Below are positions 23,358-32,782 of a stretch of DNA of 64,000 nucleotides, piece by piece (within the stretch, counting starts at the first letter, position 1; the number at the start of each line of letters is the position of its first letter). The position numbers and the translations under genes were made by a program. Source of the stretch: Nodosilinea sp. PGN35. Its GTDB lineage: Bacteria > Cyanobacteriota > Cyanobacteriia > Phormidesmidales > Phormidesmidaceae. The notes beneath the pieces are model-generated. The model did not search any database. It saw only the letters and a list, made by a program, of their open reading frames with translations, and had not been told where the DNA came from. The stretch covers positions 62,001 to 126,000 of the forward strand of contig NZ_JAQKQJ010000017.1 in the NCBI RefSeq assembly GCF_029109325.1, read 5' to 3'.

Positions 23358-23439
23358 GCGGATGTGGTGGAATTGGTAGACACGCACGCTTGAGGGGCGT
23401 GTGGCTTACGCTGTGCGAGTTCGAGTCTCGCCATCCGCA
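23358..23439 (+). tRNA. tRNA-Leu (GAG)
   Basis: 82 nt. Acceptor GCGGATG (23358-23364) pairs with CATCCGC (23432-23438) and A is the discriminator; CCA is not encoded. The D-arm region contains TGGAATTGGTAGACAC, typical of leucine tRNAs. The anticodon stem CACGC/GCGTG encloses TTGAGGG, giving anticodon GAG. There is a long variable arm and a T-arm with GTTCGAGTC. Confidence 0.95.
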
Positions 23440-23522
23440 TAGAGTTTCAAAGGCTGTGGCAGCATGGTTGAGGGCGACAGGGTCGCTCGGGTTGTTCAGG
23501 GTTGTGGGCAGGAGAATCCAAA

Positions 23523-24098
23523 ATGGCGGAGGTTATCTTGTACCACCACGCGCTGGGGCTGACCCCTGGCGTGGTGGCATTTGCCGACCGGCTGCGCAGG
23601 GCTGGGCACACGGTTCACACGCCTGACCTGTTTGATGGCCACATCTTTGATCGCCTAGAAGCGGGGATGGGATTCGTCCGGGAACTTGGATTTGGCGAAG
23701 TGGCGGAGCGTGGCGCACGGGCGGTAGAGGGACTGGCTGCCGAATTGGTCTATGCCGGGTTTTCTCTAGGCGTGGTTCCAGCCCAGAAGCTGGCCCAGAC
23801 TAGGGCCGGAGCGCTAGGGGCGCTGCTGTTCTGCGCCTGTATGCCGGTTTCGGAGTTTGGGGCGGTGTGGCCCAAAGGCGTGCCGGTGCAGATTCACGCT
23901 ATGGATGCCGACCCGTTTTTTGTGGATGAGGGCGATATCGACGCGGCGCGATCGCTCATCGAAGCATCTGAGGCGGCGAAACTCTTTCTCTACCCCGGCA
24001 CAGAGCATCTGTTCGCCGACAGCTCGCTGCCTTCGTACGACGCGAAAGCTGCGACCCTCTTGCTGCAAAGGGTGCTCGACTTCCTCGCCGTTCGCTAG
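23523..24098 (+). CDS. Dienelactone hydrolase family protein
   Basis: 191 residues from ATG 23523. It is an alpha/beta hydrolase of the DLH type. The N-terminus runs VILYHHALGLTPGVVAFADRLRRAGHTVHTPDLFDG. The nucleophile elbow is GFSLG (Ser rather than the Cys of true dienelactone hydrolase). Asp is in IHAMDADPFF and His in PGTEHLF. Substrate unknown. It follows the tRNA gene by 83 bp and convergently faces the DUF554 gene. Confidence 0.88.
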   Translation: MAEVILYHHALGLTPGVVAFADRLRRAGHTVHTPDLFDGHIFDRLEAGMGFVRELGFGEVAERGARAVEGLAAELVYAGFSLGVVPAQKLAQTRAGALGALLFCACMPVSEFGAVWPKGVPVQIHAMDADPFFVDEGDIDAARSLIEASEAAKLFLYPGTEHLFADSSLPSYDAKAATLLLQRVLDFLAVR

Positions 24099-24261
24099 CC
24101 TACTGCCTTTAAATCGGGAACGTCTCAGCCGCCCCGAAACCACTGGATGAACCAGTCCCCTTGCGCCTGTGCCGACTGCGGCGCGATCGGCCGCGCAGTC
24201 GGGGCGCTCTGCCGGTGGGTGCAGGCGGTGTCGTGCTGGGGGGCGGGCAGGTGTGGCACTG

Positions 24262-24998
24262 TCAGAGGCGCTGGGCGATCGCGATCGCCACCGGGCACAG
24301 CAGCAGCGCTGGCAAAAACGAAGCCACTCGCACCTGGCCAATTTCCAGCAGGTTCAGGCCAATGCCCAAGATCATCAACCCGCCCGTCCCCGTGATCAGC
24401 AAAATTTGAGGACTCGTGGTGGGGTCGGCAAACATGACCCCCGACAGGCTGGCCAGCAGCGACAGCGCCCCCTGCACCACCAGCACGCTCAGGGCCGAAA
24501 AGCCGACGCCAACGCCGTAGGTGCCGGTGAGGGCGATCGCCGCCAGCCCGTCCATAGTGGACTTCAGCGTGAGCAGCGTGTTGTCGCCCGACAGGCCGTT
24601 GTTGAGGCTGCCGACAATGGCCATGGGGCCAATGCAAAACAGCAGGCTGGCCGCTACAAACCCCTCGGTAAAGCGGCCGCCGCCGCGCACCCTGGCCTTG
24701 AGCCAATCGCCCAGCACCGTCAGGCGTTTCTCAATCTGCCACCATTCCCCCAGCAGGCCCCCCGCCGCCATCACCAGCAGCGCCAGAATGATGCCGTCAA
24801 TGGGCCCAGCATTGATCTCCGACAGGTTGCTGGCCATTGATACTCCAATCACCAGGGTCATCAGCCCCACCGCCTGGGTGATAATTTGCTGCATCGACTT
24901 CGCAAGCGGCTGCGCAGCAGGAGCCCCAGCGTCGTACCCAGCAGAATGGTGGCGACGTTGATCCAGGTGCCGCTGGTTTTGGCCCACAGGCTGAGCAT
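24262..24998 (-). pseudogene. DUF554 membrane protein with a one-base frameshift
   Basis: The N-terminal part MLSLWAKTSGTWINVATILLGTTLGLLLRS (from 24998) is in one frame. The rest, SMQQIITQAVGLMTLVIGVSMASNL to the stop at 24262, is in another. Joining them at about 24901-24905, with one base lost, restores a normal DUF554 protein of about 245 residues with six or seven membrane helices and Gly-rich loops (GGLLGEWWQIE; DGLAAIALTGTYGVGVGFSALSVL). DUF554 proteins have been proposed as transporters, without firm assignment. It is either a real loss of function or a base-call error, since everything downstream is intact. Confidence 0.85.
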
Positions 24999-25093
24999 AG
25001 AAAAGTCCTCACGGGGGGGCGGTAGACAGGGGATGCGCGGCACTTGGGTTCCGCGTTATTCTCCAATCAGACCATTTATTGCGGGAGAGTGCC

Positions 25094-26059
25094 ATGGTGG
25101 TGCCAGTCAGTTTGATGCGTGCCCAGTCTTACCACCGGGCCGAGCTGGAGCGATCGCTCACCCATCTCCTCGCGCCCCTGGGCGGTATGGCGGCCTTTGT
25201 CAAGCGGGGCGATCGCGTGCTGCTGAAGCCCAACCTGCTGACCGGGGCTCGCCCGACCCAGGCCTGCACCACCCAGCCCGAGCTGATCTACGCCGTCGCC
25301 CAGCAGGTAATCGCCGCTGGCGGACAGCCCTTTTTGGGCGATAGCCCCGCCTTTGGCAGCGCTCGGGGGGTAGCTAAAGCCAACGGGCTGCTGCCCCTGG
25401 CCCAGGAACTTGGCCTGCCGATTGTGGAGCTGCACGGCGATCGCTACCCCACCGACAACCCCGAGTTTGGCCACCTGCGCCTCTCCAAAGAGGTGATGGA
25501 GGCCGACGTGGTGATTAACTTGCCTAAGGTCAAGTCCCACGTGCAGCTCACCCTGACGCTGGGGGTCAAAAACCTATTTGGCTGCGTGCCCGGCAAGATG
25601 AAAGCCTGGTGGCACATGGAGGCAGGCAAAGATGTGCAGCGCTTTGGCACCATGCTGGTGGAAACGGCGCGGCTAATCGCCCCTGAGCTGACCATCGTGG
25701 ATGGTATTGTCGGCCACGAGGGCAATGGCCCCAGCGATGGAGACCCCCGAAACTTGGGGGTGCTGGGGGCATCGGCCAATGTCTTTGCCCTCGATCGCGC
25801 CATGGTGGCCGTGCTGGGGGTCGATCCACTGGCGGTACCTACGGTAGCCCAATCCATACGGCTGGGAGCCTGCCCCGCCTGGGACGAGCTGGCCTTTCCC
25901 CTGGCTGCCCCCGAGGATCTGCAAGTGGCTGACTGGCAACTGCCCGCCGAACTCATGCCCATTGACTTTGGCCTGCCTCGGGTGGTGAAATCTACCTTCA
26001 AGCACCTCTACATTCGCTTTATCAAAGAGCCGGTAGCCACCTACGCCGGACGACTTTGA
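25094..26059 (+). CDS. DUF362 family protein
   Basis: 321 residues from ATG 25094. It shows the DUF362 pattern: GDRVLLKPNLLTGARPTQACTTQPELI, GGQPFLGDSPAFGSARGVAKANGL, ADVVINLPKVKSHVQLTLTLGVKNLFGCVPG and IVDGIVGHEGNGPSDGDPR. Many family members carry 4Fe-4S ferredoxin domains; this one does not, as the C-terminus lacks Cys clusters. Role unknown. The CGTT-N4 repeat lies just downstream. Confidence 0.88.
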   Translation: MVVPVSLMRAQSYHRAELERSLTHLLAPLGGMAAFVKRGDRVLLKPNLLTGARPTQACTTQPELIYAVAQQVIAAGGQPFLGDSPAFGSARGVAKANGLLPLAQELGLPIVELHGDRYPTDNPEFGHLRLSKEVMEADVVINLPKVKSHVQLTLTLGVKNLFGCVPGKMKAWWHMEAGKDVQRFGTMLVETARLIAPELTIVDGIVGHEGNGPSDGDPRNLGVLGASANVFALDRAMVAVLGVDPLAVPTVAQSIRLGACPAWDELAFPLAAPEDLQVADWQLPAELMPIDFGLPRVVKSTFKHLYIRFIKEPVATYAGRL

Positions 26060-26077
26060 AGAGGAAAAGAGGGTGTG

Positions 26078-26097
26078 AACGCTTTAACGTGCGAACG
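26078..26097. repeat. CGTT-N4 triple motif, copy 3 (minus orientation)
   Basis: AACG begins at 26078, 26086 and 26094, so on the minus strand CGTT repeats with exactly 8-bp spacing. A further CGTT begins at 26098. It lies in the 46-bp gap between the convergent DUF362 and Ctp protease genes. Confidence 0.5.
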
Positions 26098-26105
26098 CGT
26101 TCAAA

Positions 26106-27443
26106 TCACTCTGCCGGCTCAATGCGGCCCAAACGGCTAGCGCCAGCGGTCGGTCGCCCCTGGCTGGCGAGAATAGTCTGCTCTAGCACTTCGGCGGCGC
26201 GGAGGTACTGGACATCGGCGTCGGTGCCCAGCAGGGCCGGGTTGCTAAACAGCGTGCGGCGCTGGCTGTCGCTCAGGCTCACCTCCACATCGGGGGTAAT
26301 GCCCCGGCTGCTGATGTCGGTGCCGTTGGGAGTATAGTAGTGGGCCACGGTCACGGTCAGTCCAGAGCCGTCGGTGAGGCCGTGGAGTGACTGCACGAGG
26401 GCTTTGCCGTAGGTGGTGTTGCCCACCACCGTCGCCCGGTTGTTGTCGCGCAGGGCACCGGTCAAGATTTCGCTGGAGCTGGCCGAACGACTATCCACCA
26501 GCACCGTCAACGGCAGGTTGGTCAGGGCCGTACGGTTGGCCGAGATCGCCTCGTCATTGCCGCCGCGATCGAGGGTGCGCACAATGGGGCCGTGCTGTAG
26601 CCACATGCGGCTGATGTCAATACTGGCCATCAGCAGACCGCCGGGGTTGCCGCGCAGGTCGAGCACAAACCCTTCCACCCCAGCTTCAGTGAGGCTGCGG
26701 ATGGCGTTGGCCATCTGCGGAGCCGCGTTGGCGTTGAACTCAATCAGCCGAATGTAGCCGATAGGGCGACCGCCCACGGTTTTTTGCGAGTATTCGACCG
26801 TGGGCAAGTCCATGCGGGCGCGGGTGAGAATCACCGTGCGGGGAGCGCCGCCGTTGCGGGAAATCGTCAGGGTTACCTGGGAGCCTTCGTTGCCCCGCAG
26901 CTGTTGCAGCACGCCCTCGGCCGTCAACCGCTCGGTGCTCTGGCCGTCGACCAGCAGAATGCGATCGCCCGTTACAATTCCCGACATTTCAGCGGGGGAG
27001 CCTGAGGCCACACTCGTCACCAGCACTGCTCCGGTCTGGTTGTTGCGCTCCAGCCGCACCCCAATGCCCGATACCTCCCCAGAGGTCTGATCGGTGAGGT
27101 CAGCGTATTCCGCTGGCGAGAGAAAACGGGTGTAGGGGTCGTTAAGCCGCCGCAGTGCCGCTCGCAGCGCGCCGTAGGCCGCATCCTGGGAAGAGTACTC
27201 TCGCCCCAGCAGGTCTTGCCGCAGAGCCTGCCAATCGACCTGGTTAAAGCTGTTGTCTACGTACTCACGGTTGATGATTTGCCAGGCTTCGTCGATGACG
27301 ACTTTGGGGCTGTCTTCAAACTCGGTTAGGGGGGTGGCCGCCAGCGCCACCTCAGTCGCTACGGTGGTAAGCGCCAGGGGGGCTAGGGCTAAAGCCGAGG
27401 GCCGCACCAGAGACAGCAGCCGGGGAAAAAGGGAAATTGACAT
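26106..27443 (-). CDS. S41 carboxyl-terminal processing protease (Ctp)
   Basis: 445 residues from ATG 27443. A signal peptide (ALALAPLALTTVATEVALA) directs it to the lumen or periplasm. A PDZ domain follows (SGIGVRLERNNQTGAVLVTSV ... GDRILLVDGQS), then the protease domain with GFVLDLRGNPGG, the nucleophile region DSRSASSSEIL and the catalytic Lys in TYGKALVQ. Cyanobacteria have several Ctp paralogues. CtpA removes the D1 tail after Ala344, which the atypical D1 here retains. Sequence alone does not say whether this is CtpA, CtpB or CtpC. Confidence 0.92.
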   Translation of the reverse strand: MSISLFPRLLSLVRPSALALAPLALTTVATEVALAATPLTEFEDSPKVVIDEAWQIINREYVDNSFNQVDWQALRQDLLGREYSSQDAAYGALRAALRRLNDPYTRFLSPAEYADLTDQTSGEVSGIGVRLERNNQTGAVLVTSVASGSPAEMSGIVTGDRILLVDGQSTERLTAEGVLQQLRGNEGSQVTLTISRNGGAPRTVILTRARMDLPTVEYSQKTVGGRPIGYIRLIEFNANAAPQMANAIRSLTEAGVEGFVLDLRGNPGGLLMASIDISRMWLQHGPIVRTLDRGGNDEAISANRTALTNLPLTVLVDSRSASSSEILTGALRDNNRATVVGNTTYGKALVQSLHGLTDGSGLTVTVAHYYTPNGTDISSRGITPDVEVSLSDSQRRTLFSNPALLGTDADVQYLRAAEVLEQTILASQGRPTAGASRLGRIEPAE

Positions 27444-27599
27444 CGCGTTAATACCAGCCTGGGCACGGGAGGAAGACGAGTCGGGGCCATACACGTCCGG
27501 CCAATCTTGAGCTTATTGTGACCGATGATTTATCTCTTTGGCCAGATGCAGAGGCTACCTCTGGAGATTTTAGGCTTTTCTTTAGTTCAGTTGGGCAAA

Positions 27600-27625
27600 G
27601 GGGGCCGATTTTCAAATTGGCCCCC
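27600..27625 (-). terminator. Possible terminator hairpin after hemC
   Basis: GGGGGCC (27600-27606) pairs with GGCCCCC (27619-27625) across 12 bases. On the minus strand it is followed by only a short CTTTG. It lies 82 bp after the hemC stop and is plausible but weak as an intrinsic terminator. Confidence 0.4.
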
Positions 27626-27706
27626 CGGTCTCCCAAATGTGACACCGTCCCACGGGGTACTGCCCCCTCGCTTAAAGCCAGGGGTACCAGGAATTTCTGC
27701 CCAACT

Positions 27707-28684
27707 CTAGGCCCGGTTGGTGGCGTTGATCTCGTCGAGAATGGTCTGGGCACCGTCGCTTCGCAGGTGTTGGGCCAGCTGTTCACCCAGCGTTTCGGCG
27801 GCGGCGGCTGGCCCCTGTACCACATTTTTAATCACCCGCTGGCCGTCGAGACTGGCCACCAGGCCGGTGAGGGTGAGGGTATCGCCCTCAAGGGCCGTGT
27901 TGACGCCGATGGGTACCTGACAGCCCCCCTCTAGCTCTCGCAAAAAGGCCCGTTCGGCCAGGCAGCGGGCGGTGGTAGGCCCGTGGGAGAGTACGCTCAG
28001 CAGGTTGAGGATTTCGGCATCGCCAGTGCGGCACTCAATGCCTAAGGCCCCCTGCCCTACAGCGTGGAGGGAGATGTCGGCGGGCAGAATTTCGTGGATG
28101 CGATCGCCCATATCCATGCGCTGGAGGCCCGCCACCGCCAGAATGATGCCGTCATAACCGCCCTCGTCGAGCTTGCGCAGGCGGGTGTTGAGGTTGCCGC
28201 GAATGTCTTTGAAGGTGAGGTGGGGGTAGTGGTGGCGCAGCTGGGCCAGCCGCCGCAGCGACGAGGTGCCAATTACCGCGCCCTCGGGCAGGGTGGCCAG
28301 GGTTTTGTCTTTGTTTTTTGCGTGCACCACCAGGGCGTCGGCGGGGTCTTCACGCTCGGTGATGCAGCCCAGCATCAGCCCCTCGGGCAGACGGGTGGGC
28401 AGGTCTTTAAGGGAGTGCACCGCAAAATCGCTGTCACCCCGCAGCATGGTGTCTTCTAGTTCTTGGGTAAACAGGCCTTTGTCGCCAATTTTGGAGAGCG
28501 ACACATCGAGCACTTTATCGCCCTGGGTTTCCATGGTGACGATCTCAAAGGTCAGCTCGGGAAAATGCCGCTGTAGCTCATCCCGCACCCAGTGGGTTTG
28601 AATCAGCGCCAGCTGGCTCTTGCGAGACACGATGCGAACGGTGCGCCGGGAAGTGGAAACAGTGGGGGATGCGGTGGATTGCAT
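27707..28684 (-). CDS. hemC: Hydroxymethylbilane synthase (porphobilinogen deaminase)
   Basis: 325 residues. It joins four porphobilinogens into hydroxymethylbilane for chlorophyll, haem and bilin synthesis. Features: IVSRKSQLALIQTHWVRDEL, the VHSLKDLPTRLPEGL motif, GTSSLRRLAQLR, DIRGNLNTRLRKLDEGGYDGIILA and the dipyrromethane-cofactor Cys in LEGGCQVPIG. Start ATG 28684 gives about ten residues before the first strand. Confidence 0.97.
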   Translation of the reverse strand: MQSTASPTVSTSRRTVRIVSRKSQLALIQTHWVRDELQRHFPELTFEIVTMETQGDKVLDVSLSKIGDKGLFTQELEDTMLRGDSDFAVHSLKDLPTRLPEGLMLGCITEREDPADALVVHAKNKDKTLATLPEGAVIGTSSLRRLAQLRHHYPHLTFKDIRGNLNTRLRKLDEGGYDGIILAVAGLQRMDMGDRIHEILPADISLHAVGQGALGIECRTGDAEILNLLSVLSHGPTTARCLAERAFLRELEGGCQVPIGVNTALEGDTLTLTGLVASLDGQRVIKNVVQGPAAAAETLGEQLAQHLRSDGAQTILDEINATNRA

Positions 28685-28958
28685 AATCTGAAACAGGGCT
28701 TACAGAGGGTCAGTAACGGCGCTACGACAACCGCCATTCACGTCAGGACAGGCCGGGGGGATTAGCCTGGGCGGTTGTGAGCCCAACGGTGAAGCCGATC
28801 ACCAGATCGAGGAAACTTGTCATGAGCAGGTTGAGCAGCGCTGTCGGTAGGGTGGTTAATTCGCTACCGAATCTTCAGATTACAGGATGGCGGCTCCCTC
28901 TATGGTGAGCCTTTCAGAGATGTTACGGGGTTGTCACATTAGGGCCTAGGCGGCGTTT

Positions 28959-30266
28959 ATGATGGTTGAGCAGCTTAGGAAAAATTCGTTGCCCCGTCAG
29001 TTTTTTGCACCTCCCCGTCTGCCGCCCGGTGTTTTGCCGCGCCCTGGCCAGCTCAGTCGTTTTGCTGGCGTTTTCGGGTTGGCGATCGCCCTCGCCCTCG
29101 GCGCTACCCCGCTGGCGCTGGCCCAGGCGCTGCGCCCGGAGATTCGCTTTCCCTTTCTGGCCGACCCGCTGCAAGACGATCCCCTCGACCCGCTGCTGCT
29201 GCCCCGACCCCCGGTGCCGCGCCCCCTCAGTCCGCTAGAGCTGTACGCCCTGGAGCAAGCCCTCGACCAGCTGGCCCTGGAGGCGGTTGCCCTTGATGCC
29301 GCCGGGAACCTAGAGGCGGCTCGCCTGCTGTGGCGGCGGGAGATTCGTCTGCGTCGCCTGCTGGGCGTTGGGGCAGAACTGGCGGCCATCGACCGGGTGG
29401 GGCAGGTGCTGCGCGATCGCAATGCCACCCCCGATCTCCAGCTCTACGCCCTGCGCCTCGACGAGATCCGCACCGACCTGACGCTGCCAGACGACAGCGA
29501 TCGCCTGGAGGGCATGGCCACCACCTACGAAGTGCTAGGGGCTGTCGATGCCGCCGCCGAAATTCGCCGCGACCTGGCCGATGCCGCCCGGCTTGGGGGC
29601 AACGGCGCTGAGCAGCGCCGCCAGCTCGATGCCCTGGCGGCGCTGCGGGCCAACTGGTTTTACTTTCCTGAGGCAGCCGGGGTCTACGGCGAACTGGGGT
29701 TGCTGGCCCAGGCCGATGGCGACTTGGACAGCGAAATGCGCTACCTGGGGCTCCAGGCCGAAAATCTAGAGCAGGCCCAGGAGTTGGTGGGGGCGATCGC
29801 GCTGCAGCAGCGCCTGCTGATTCTTTACCAGAGCGACGAAAGCCGGTGGCCACAGATTGCTCCCCTCCAGCACCGGGTCGCCCATAACTACCGCACGTTA
29901 GGTAACGTAGAAACCGCCGCGCGCCAGTACCAGGCCGCCTACACCAACGCCATTGACCAGGAGCAGTTTGAAGTGGCGGCCAACGCCATCGACGACCTGG
30001 CGGCAATCTACAAAACCCTGGGGCGCTGGGCCGATGTCGGCTACCTCTACGAACAGCTGCTTGTAGTCCAGCGGCAGGCTCACAGCGCCTACGGCATGAT
30101 GGCCGCCTACGACCAGCTGGGCCAGGTGCACGAGCAGCTGGGGGCCACCGCCTCCGCCCTGGCGGCCTACCGTGAGGGGCTGGTGCTGGCGCGCGTGCTG
30201 GGCACCCAGCAGACCTATTTTGAAGAACAGATTGCCCGTCTTACCGAGGAAGCGTCCGGATGGTAA
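28959..30266 (+). CDS. Exported TPR-like helical repeat protein
   Basis: 435 residues. The N-terminus has a basic region then a signal helix (FAGVFGLAIALALGATPLALAQA, about residues 36-58). After a Pro-rich linker (PLLLPRPPVPRPL), the remainder is Ala/Leu-rich helical repeats of TPR type, for example HRVAHNYRTLGNVETAARQYQAA and YDQLGQVHEQLGATASALAAYREGL. It is likely a periplasmic protein-protein scaffold with no known partner. Its end overlaps the start of the next gene by 7 bp, indicating translational coupling. Confidence 0.8.
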   Translation: MMVEQLRKNSLPRQFFAPPRLPPGVLPRPGQLSRFAGVFGLAIALALGATPLALAQALRPEIRFPFLADPLQDDPLDPLLLPRPPVPRPLSPLELYALEQALDQLALEAVALDAAGNLEAARLLWRREIRLRRLLGVGAELAAIDRVGQVLRDRNATPDLQLYALRLDEIRTDLTLPDDSDRLEGMATTYEVLGAVDAAAEIRRDLADAARLGGNGAEQRRQLDALAALRANWFYFPEAAGVYGELGLLAQADGDLDSEMRYLGLQAENLEQAQELVGAIALQQRLLILYQSDESRWPQIAPLQHRVAHNYRTLGNVETAARQYQAAYTNAIDQEQFEVAANAIDDLAAIYKTLGRWADVGYLYEQLLVVQRQAHSAYGMMAAYDQLGQVHEQLGATASALAAYREGLVLARVLGTQQTYFEEQIARLTEEASGW

Positions 30267-30568
30267 TCGAATGGCTAACCTTTGCAGTGGATCCAGACAA
30301 CCGCGAAACCTTTATTCGCCTCGATAACGAGATCTGGACGGCGGCCCTCAGCCAGTACTCCGGCTTTATTTCAAAGGAAGTCTGGATTTCGCCTGATTTG
30401 CTGGATCAGGTGGTCGTGGTCATTCGCTGGCAAACCCGCGAGCAGTGGAAGGGCATTCCCCAGGCGGTTCTCGACGAAGTTCAGGAGCGCTTTGAGGCCG
30501 CCGCCAATTTTCCCCACCGCATGATCGATGCCCGCGAATACCAGGTCCGCCGTTACCCTACGCCATAG
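30260..30568 (+). CDS. TIGR03792 family protein
   Basis: 102 residues. The pattern MVIEWLTFAVDPDNRETFIRLDNEIWTAALSQYSGFISKEVWI and VVVVIRWQTREQWKGIP fits the small cyanobacterial TIGR03792 family, which has an ABM-like ferredoxin fold. Function unknown. It overlaps the TPR gene by 7 bp. Confidence 0.85.
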   Translation: MVIEWLTFAVDPDNRETFIRLDNEIWTAALSQYSGFISKEVWISPDLLDQVVVVIRWQTREQWKGIPQAVLDEVQERFEAAANFPHRMIDAREYQVRRYPTP

Positions 30569-30651
30569 ACCATGGGTCGCTGGGGTATCTCTTTCGCTCG
30601 CTTAGGTTGGCCCAGCGACCCACGCTACCCTTCCCCATCTCCCCCACCCCC

Positions 30652-31005
30652 ATGCTCTCCTGCCCCCGCTGCCAGGCCACCATCGAACCCACCACCATTC
30701 AGTGTCCCCGCTGTCGGCTAACCCTCAAGGCCCACGGCCACCCAGGCATACCGCTGCACCGCACCGAGGGCGACGAGCCGCTGTGTGCTACCTGTCTCTA
30801 CGATGCCGACGACACCTGCAACTTTCCCCAGCGCCCCCACGCCGACACCTGTACGCTCTATCGATCGGTGAACGCCGCCAAGGATGTGGAGCAGCCGTCG
30901 CCGTCGCCAGGGCAGCAGCTCGGCTTTTGGCTGCGCAACCACCGGGGGCTGGTGGGAATAGTGGGGCTACTGCTGTTGAGTCTGGTGCTGGTGCTGGTGC
31001 GGTAG
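30652..31005 (+). CDS. Zinc-ribbon protein with one C-terminal membrane helix
   Basis: 117 residues from ATG 30652. The N-terminus CPRCQATIEPTTIQCPRC is a zinc ribbon. A second group of cysteines (CATCLYDADDTCNFP, later C in ADTCTLY) suggests another metal site. Residues ~97-116 form a membrane helix (GLVGIVGLLLLSLVLVLV). It is probably a tail-anchored cytoplasmic protein of unknown role. Confidence 0.75.
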   Translation: MLSCPRCQATIEPTTIQCPRCRLTLKAHGHPGIPLHRTEGDEPLCATCLYDADDTCNFPQRPHADTCTLYRSVNAAKDVEQPSPSPGQQLGFWLRNHRGLVGIVGLLLLSLVLVLVR

Positions 31006-31084
31006 CGAAAGATCCCAGGGTTCTACTGTCGGTAGGCAGCAATCCCCGCTAACTGTCCAAAGAACTCTGGGATCTCTCCCCGCA

Positions 31085-32035
31085 TTAGGACACCGGCTCC
31101 AGGGCAAAAAAGTCGGCAAAGATCTTCTCGCTGACGCTGTTGAGGCGAGTTTGCAGGTTGTCGAGAAACTCGTGGAGCCCCTGCTGGGTGATCTCTTCGA
31201 TGGTGAGGTAGTCGAGTTCGGAGCGCAGGCGACCGAGGGCGCGATCGCTCCCCGTGCGCCAGGTGCCCGCCGGGGTGCCCGAGATGCAGTGCAGCGATCG
31301 CTCGGCCTCCAGCAAACAAAACTGAATCGATCGCGGAAACTCCCGGTTCAGAATCAAAAACTCCGTCACCCCGCGCGGGGTAATGCGGTACTGGCACTTG
31401 CGGTACATCTCGTAGGCGCTGGCCGACTTCAGCAGGGCAATCCACTGCAAGTCGTCCAGGGGCGAGCCCACATCGGTCACCGAGGGCAGCAAAATAAAGT
31501 ACTTGACGTCGAGAATGCGGGCGGTTTTGTCGGCCCGCTCCAGCAGTCGCCCCAGCTGGCCAAAGTGCCAGCCCTCGTTGTGGGCCATAGTGGCATCCAT
31601 CACCCCGGCAAACAGGTGGCTGGCCATTTTCACTTCCGGGAAAAAGTTGTGCAGCTCCGACAGCAGCCCCACATCGGCGGCCTCATTCACCATCAGGTAA
31701 AACGAGTTCACCTGCTCCCACATTTCTGACGAAATAATTTCCCGCACCGATCGCGCATTTTCCCGCGCCGATCGCAGGCAGGAGATGATCGAGTTGGGAT
31801 AGTCGCGATCGAAGGTCAAAAACTTCAAGATATTCTCTGCCGTCGCCTCTCCGTAGCGGGCCTGAAACATCGCCTGATCGCCGGTTGTTCTCACCAATGG
31901 CTCCCACTGCTGCTCCATGCCGGGGGGCGCATCCAGCAGCAGGTTCAGGTTGACATCTACAAACCGGGCCACGTTTTCGGCCCGCTCGACGTAGCGGTTT
32001 AACCAGTAGATGGAGTCGGCGACGCGGCTGAGCAT
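31085..32035 (-). CDS. Alpha-E domain-containing protein
   Basis: 316 residues, all helical. Family marks: MLSRVADSIYWLNRYVERAENVARFVDVNLNLLL, LRSARENARSVREIISSEMWEQVN, HNEGWHFGQLGRLLERADKTARILDVKY and REFPRSIQFCLLEAE. Alpha-E proteins are usually encoded beside a circularly permuted ATP-grasp gene and a transglutaminase-like gene, thought to make or modify an unknown peptide. Here the ATP-grasp gene is nearby, separated by one Uma2 gene; no transglutaminase is in the window. Confidence 0.93.
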   Translation of the reverse strand: MLSRVADSIYWLNRYVERAENVARFVDVNLNLLLDAPPGMEQQWEPLVRTTGDQAMFQARYGEATAENILKFLTFDRDYPNSIISCLRSARENARSVREIISSEMWEQVNSFYLMVNEAADVGLLSELHNFFPEVKMASHLFAGVMDATMAHNEGWHFGQLGRLLERADKTARILDVKYFILLPSVTDVGSPLDDLQWIALLKSASAYEMYRKCQYRITPRGVTEFLILNREFPRSIQFCLLEAERSLHCISGTPAGTWRTGSDRALGRLRSELDYLTIEEITQQGLHEFLDNLQTRLNSVSEKIFADFFALEPVS

Positions 32036-32103
32036 GGGAATCAGGGGGTGAGAGGAAAATGGCCAAGGTCGAGGAAAGATGAGGGCTTTTAGTGTTGTTG
32101 AAC

Positions 32104-32667
32104 CTACTCAAGGAGCCAGTTAAAGAGCGCTTGAATAGTCAGAGATAGGGTGTTGGCAAAGGCAGGCATAGGCAAGGCGTCCTCAACCTGGTCAAAAACT
32201 TCGGTTTCCTGCTTAGGACGATAGACAAACACCGTTTGCTCGTCGGGGTCGATTAACCATCCCATCTGGCTGCCGTGCCGCAGACAGTGAAGAATATTTT
32301 TGGTCACTCTGGTTTGGTTTTGATCCGGCGACAGGATTTCAATCGTCCAGTCTGGAGCAGCGGCAAAGGTGTTGGCGACTTCGCCGTTTTGATCGCGGGG
32401 AATGCGGTTCCATGCCATTACCGCAACGTCGGGAACTACGGAGCGACCACCAAATGTACAACGTAATTCTGGAAAGGCGCGAGCAATCCGTTTAGGTTTA
32501 AGTCCAGTATTGACAAACGGGACAAATTCACCCTGGATGGCACTGTGTTTCCCTTGGGGCATGGGTTTTTGGATAACGTGACCATCCACAAATTCGCTGG
32601 CAGGTTTAGTTTCGGGTAGCTTCAGAAACTCCTCTAGGGTCAGAACTTTAGATGAGAGCTGTACCAT
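32104..32667 (-). CDS. Uma2 family (DUF820) nuclease-like protein
   Basis: 187 residues from ATG 32667; a TTG at 32700 is possible. It has the Uma2 arrangement: LTLEEFLKLPETKPASEFVDGHVIQKPMPQ, then VVPDVAVMAW (Asp of the PD motif), PDWTIEILSPDQNQ (acidic E in EILSP), and GWLIDPDEQTVFVYRP. The fold is related to restriction endonucleases. Biological role unknown. It interrupts the usual ATP-grasp/alpha-E pair and may be a mobile-gene-like insertion. Confidence 0.88.
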   Translation of the reverse strand: MVQLSSKVLTLEEFLKLPETKPASEFVDGHVIQKPMPQGKHSAIQGEFVPFVNTGLKPKRIARAFPELRCTFGGRSVVPDVAVMAWNRIPRDQNGEVANTFAAAPDWTIEILSPDQNQTRVTKNILHCLRHGSQMGWLIDPDEQTVFVYRPKQETEVFDQVEDALPMPAFANTLSLTIQALFNWLLE

Positions 32668-32782
32668 CGAGCACCGTTCCTGAGCTGTTTGAACAACCAA
32701 CTTTTATCAATAGATCGTAGCTACTGAAGGTACGTTACTTCAAGGAGAATCAAGCCCAGCCTAGTCTAGAAGCCTGATTTGC

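Noticed and set aside
28741..28850. Short hydrophobic minus-strand ORF (MTSFLDLVIGFTVGL...) between hemC and the TPR gene
   Set aside because: Only 26 codons, no ribosome site and no match to a known small photosystem protein.
29227..30006. 259-codon minus-strand frame within the TPR gene
   Set aside because: It is the complement of an Ala/Leu-rich coding region, with Pro/Arg/Gly-rich translation and no domain.
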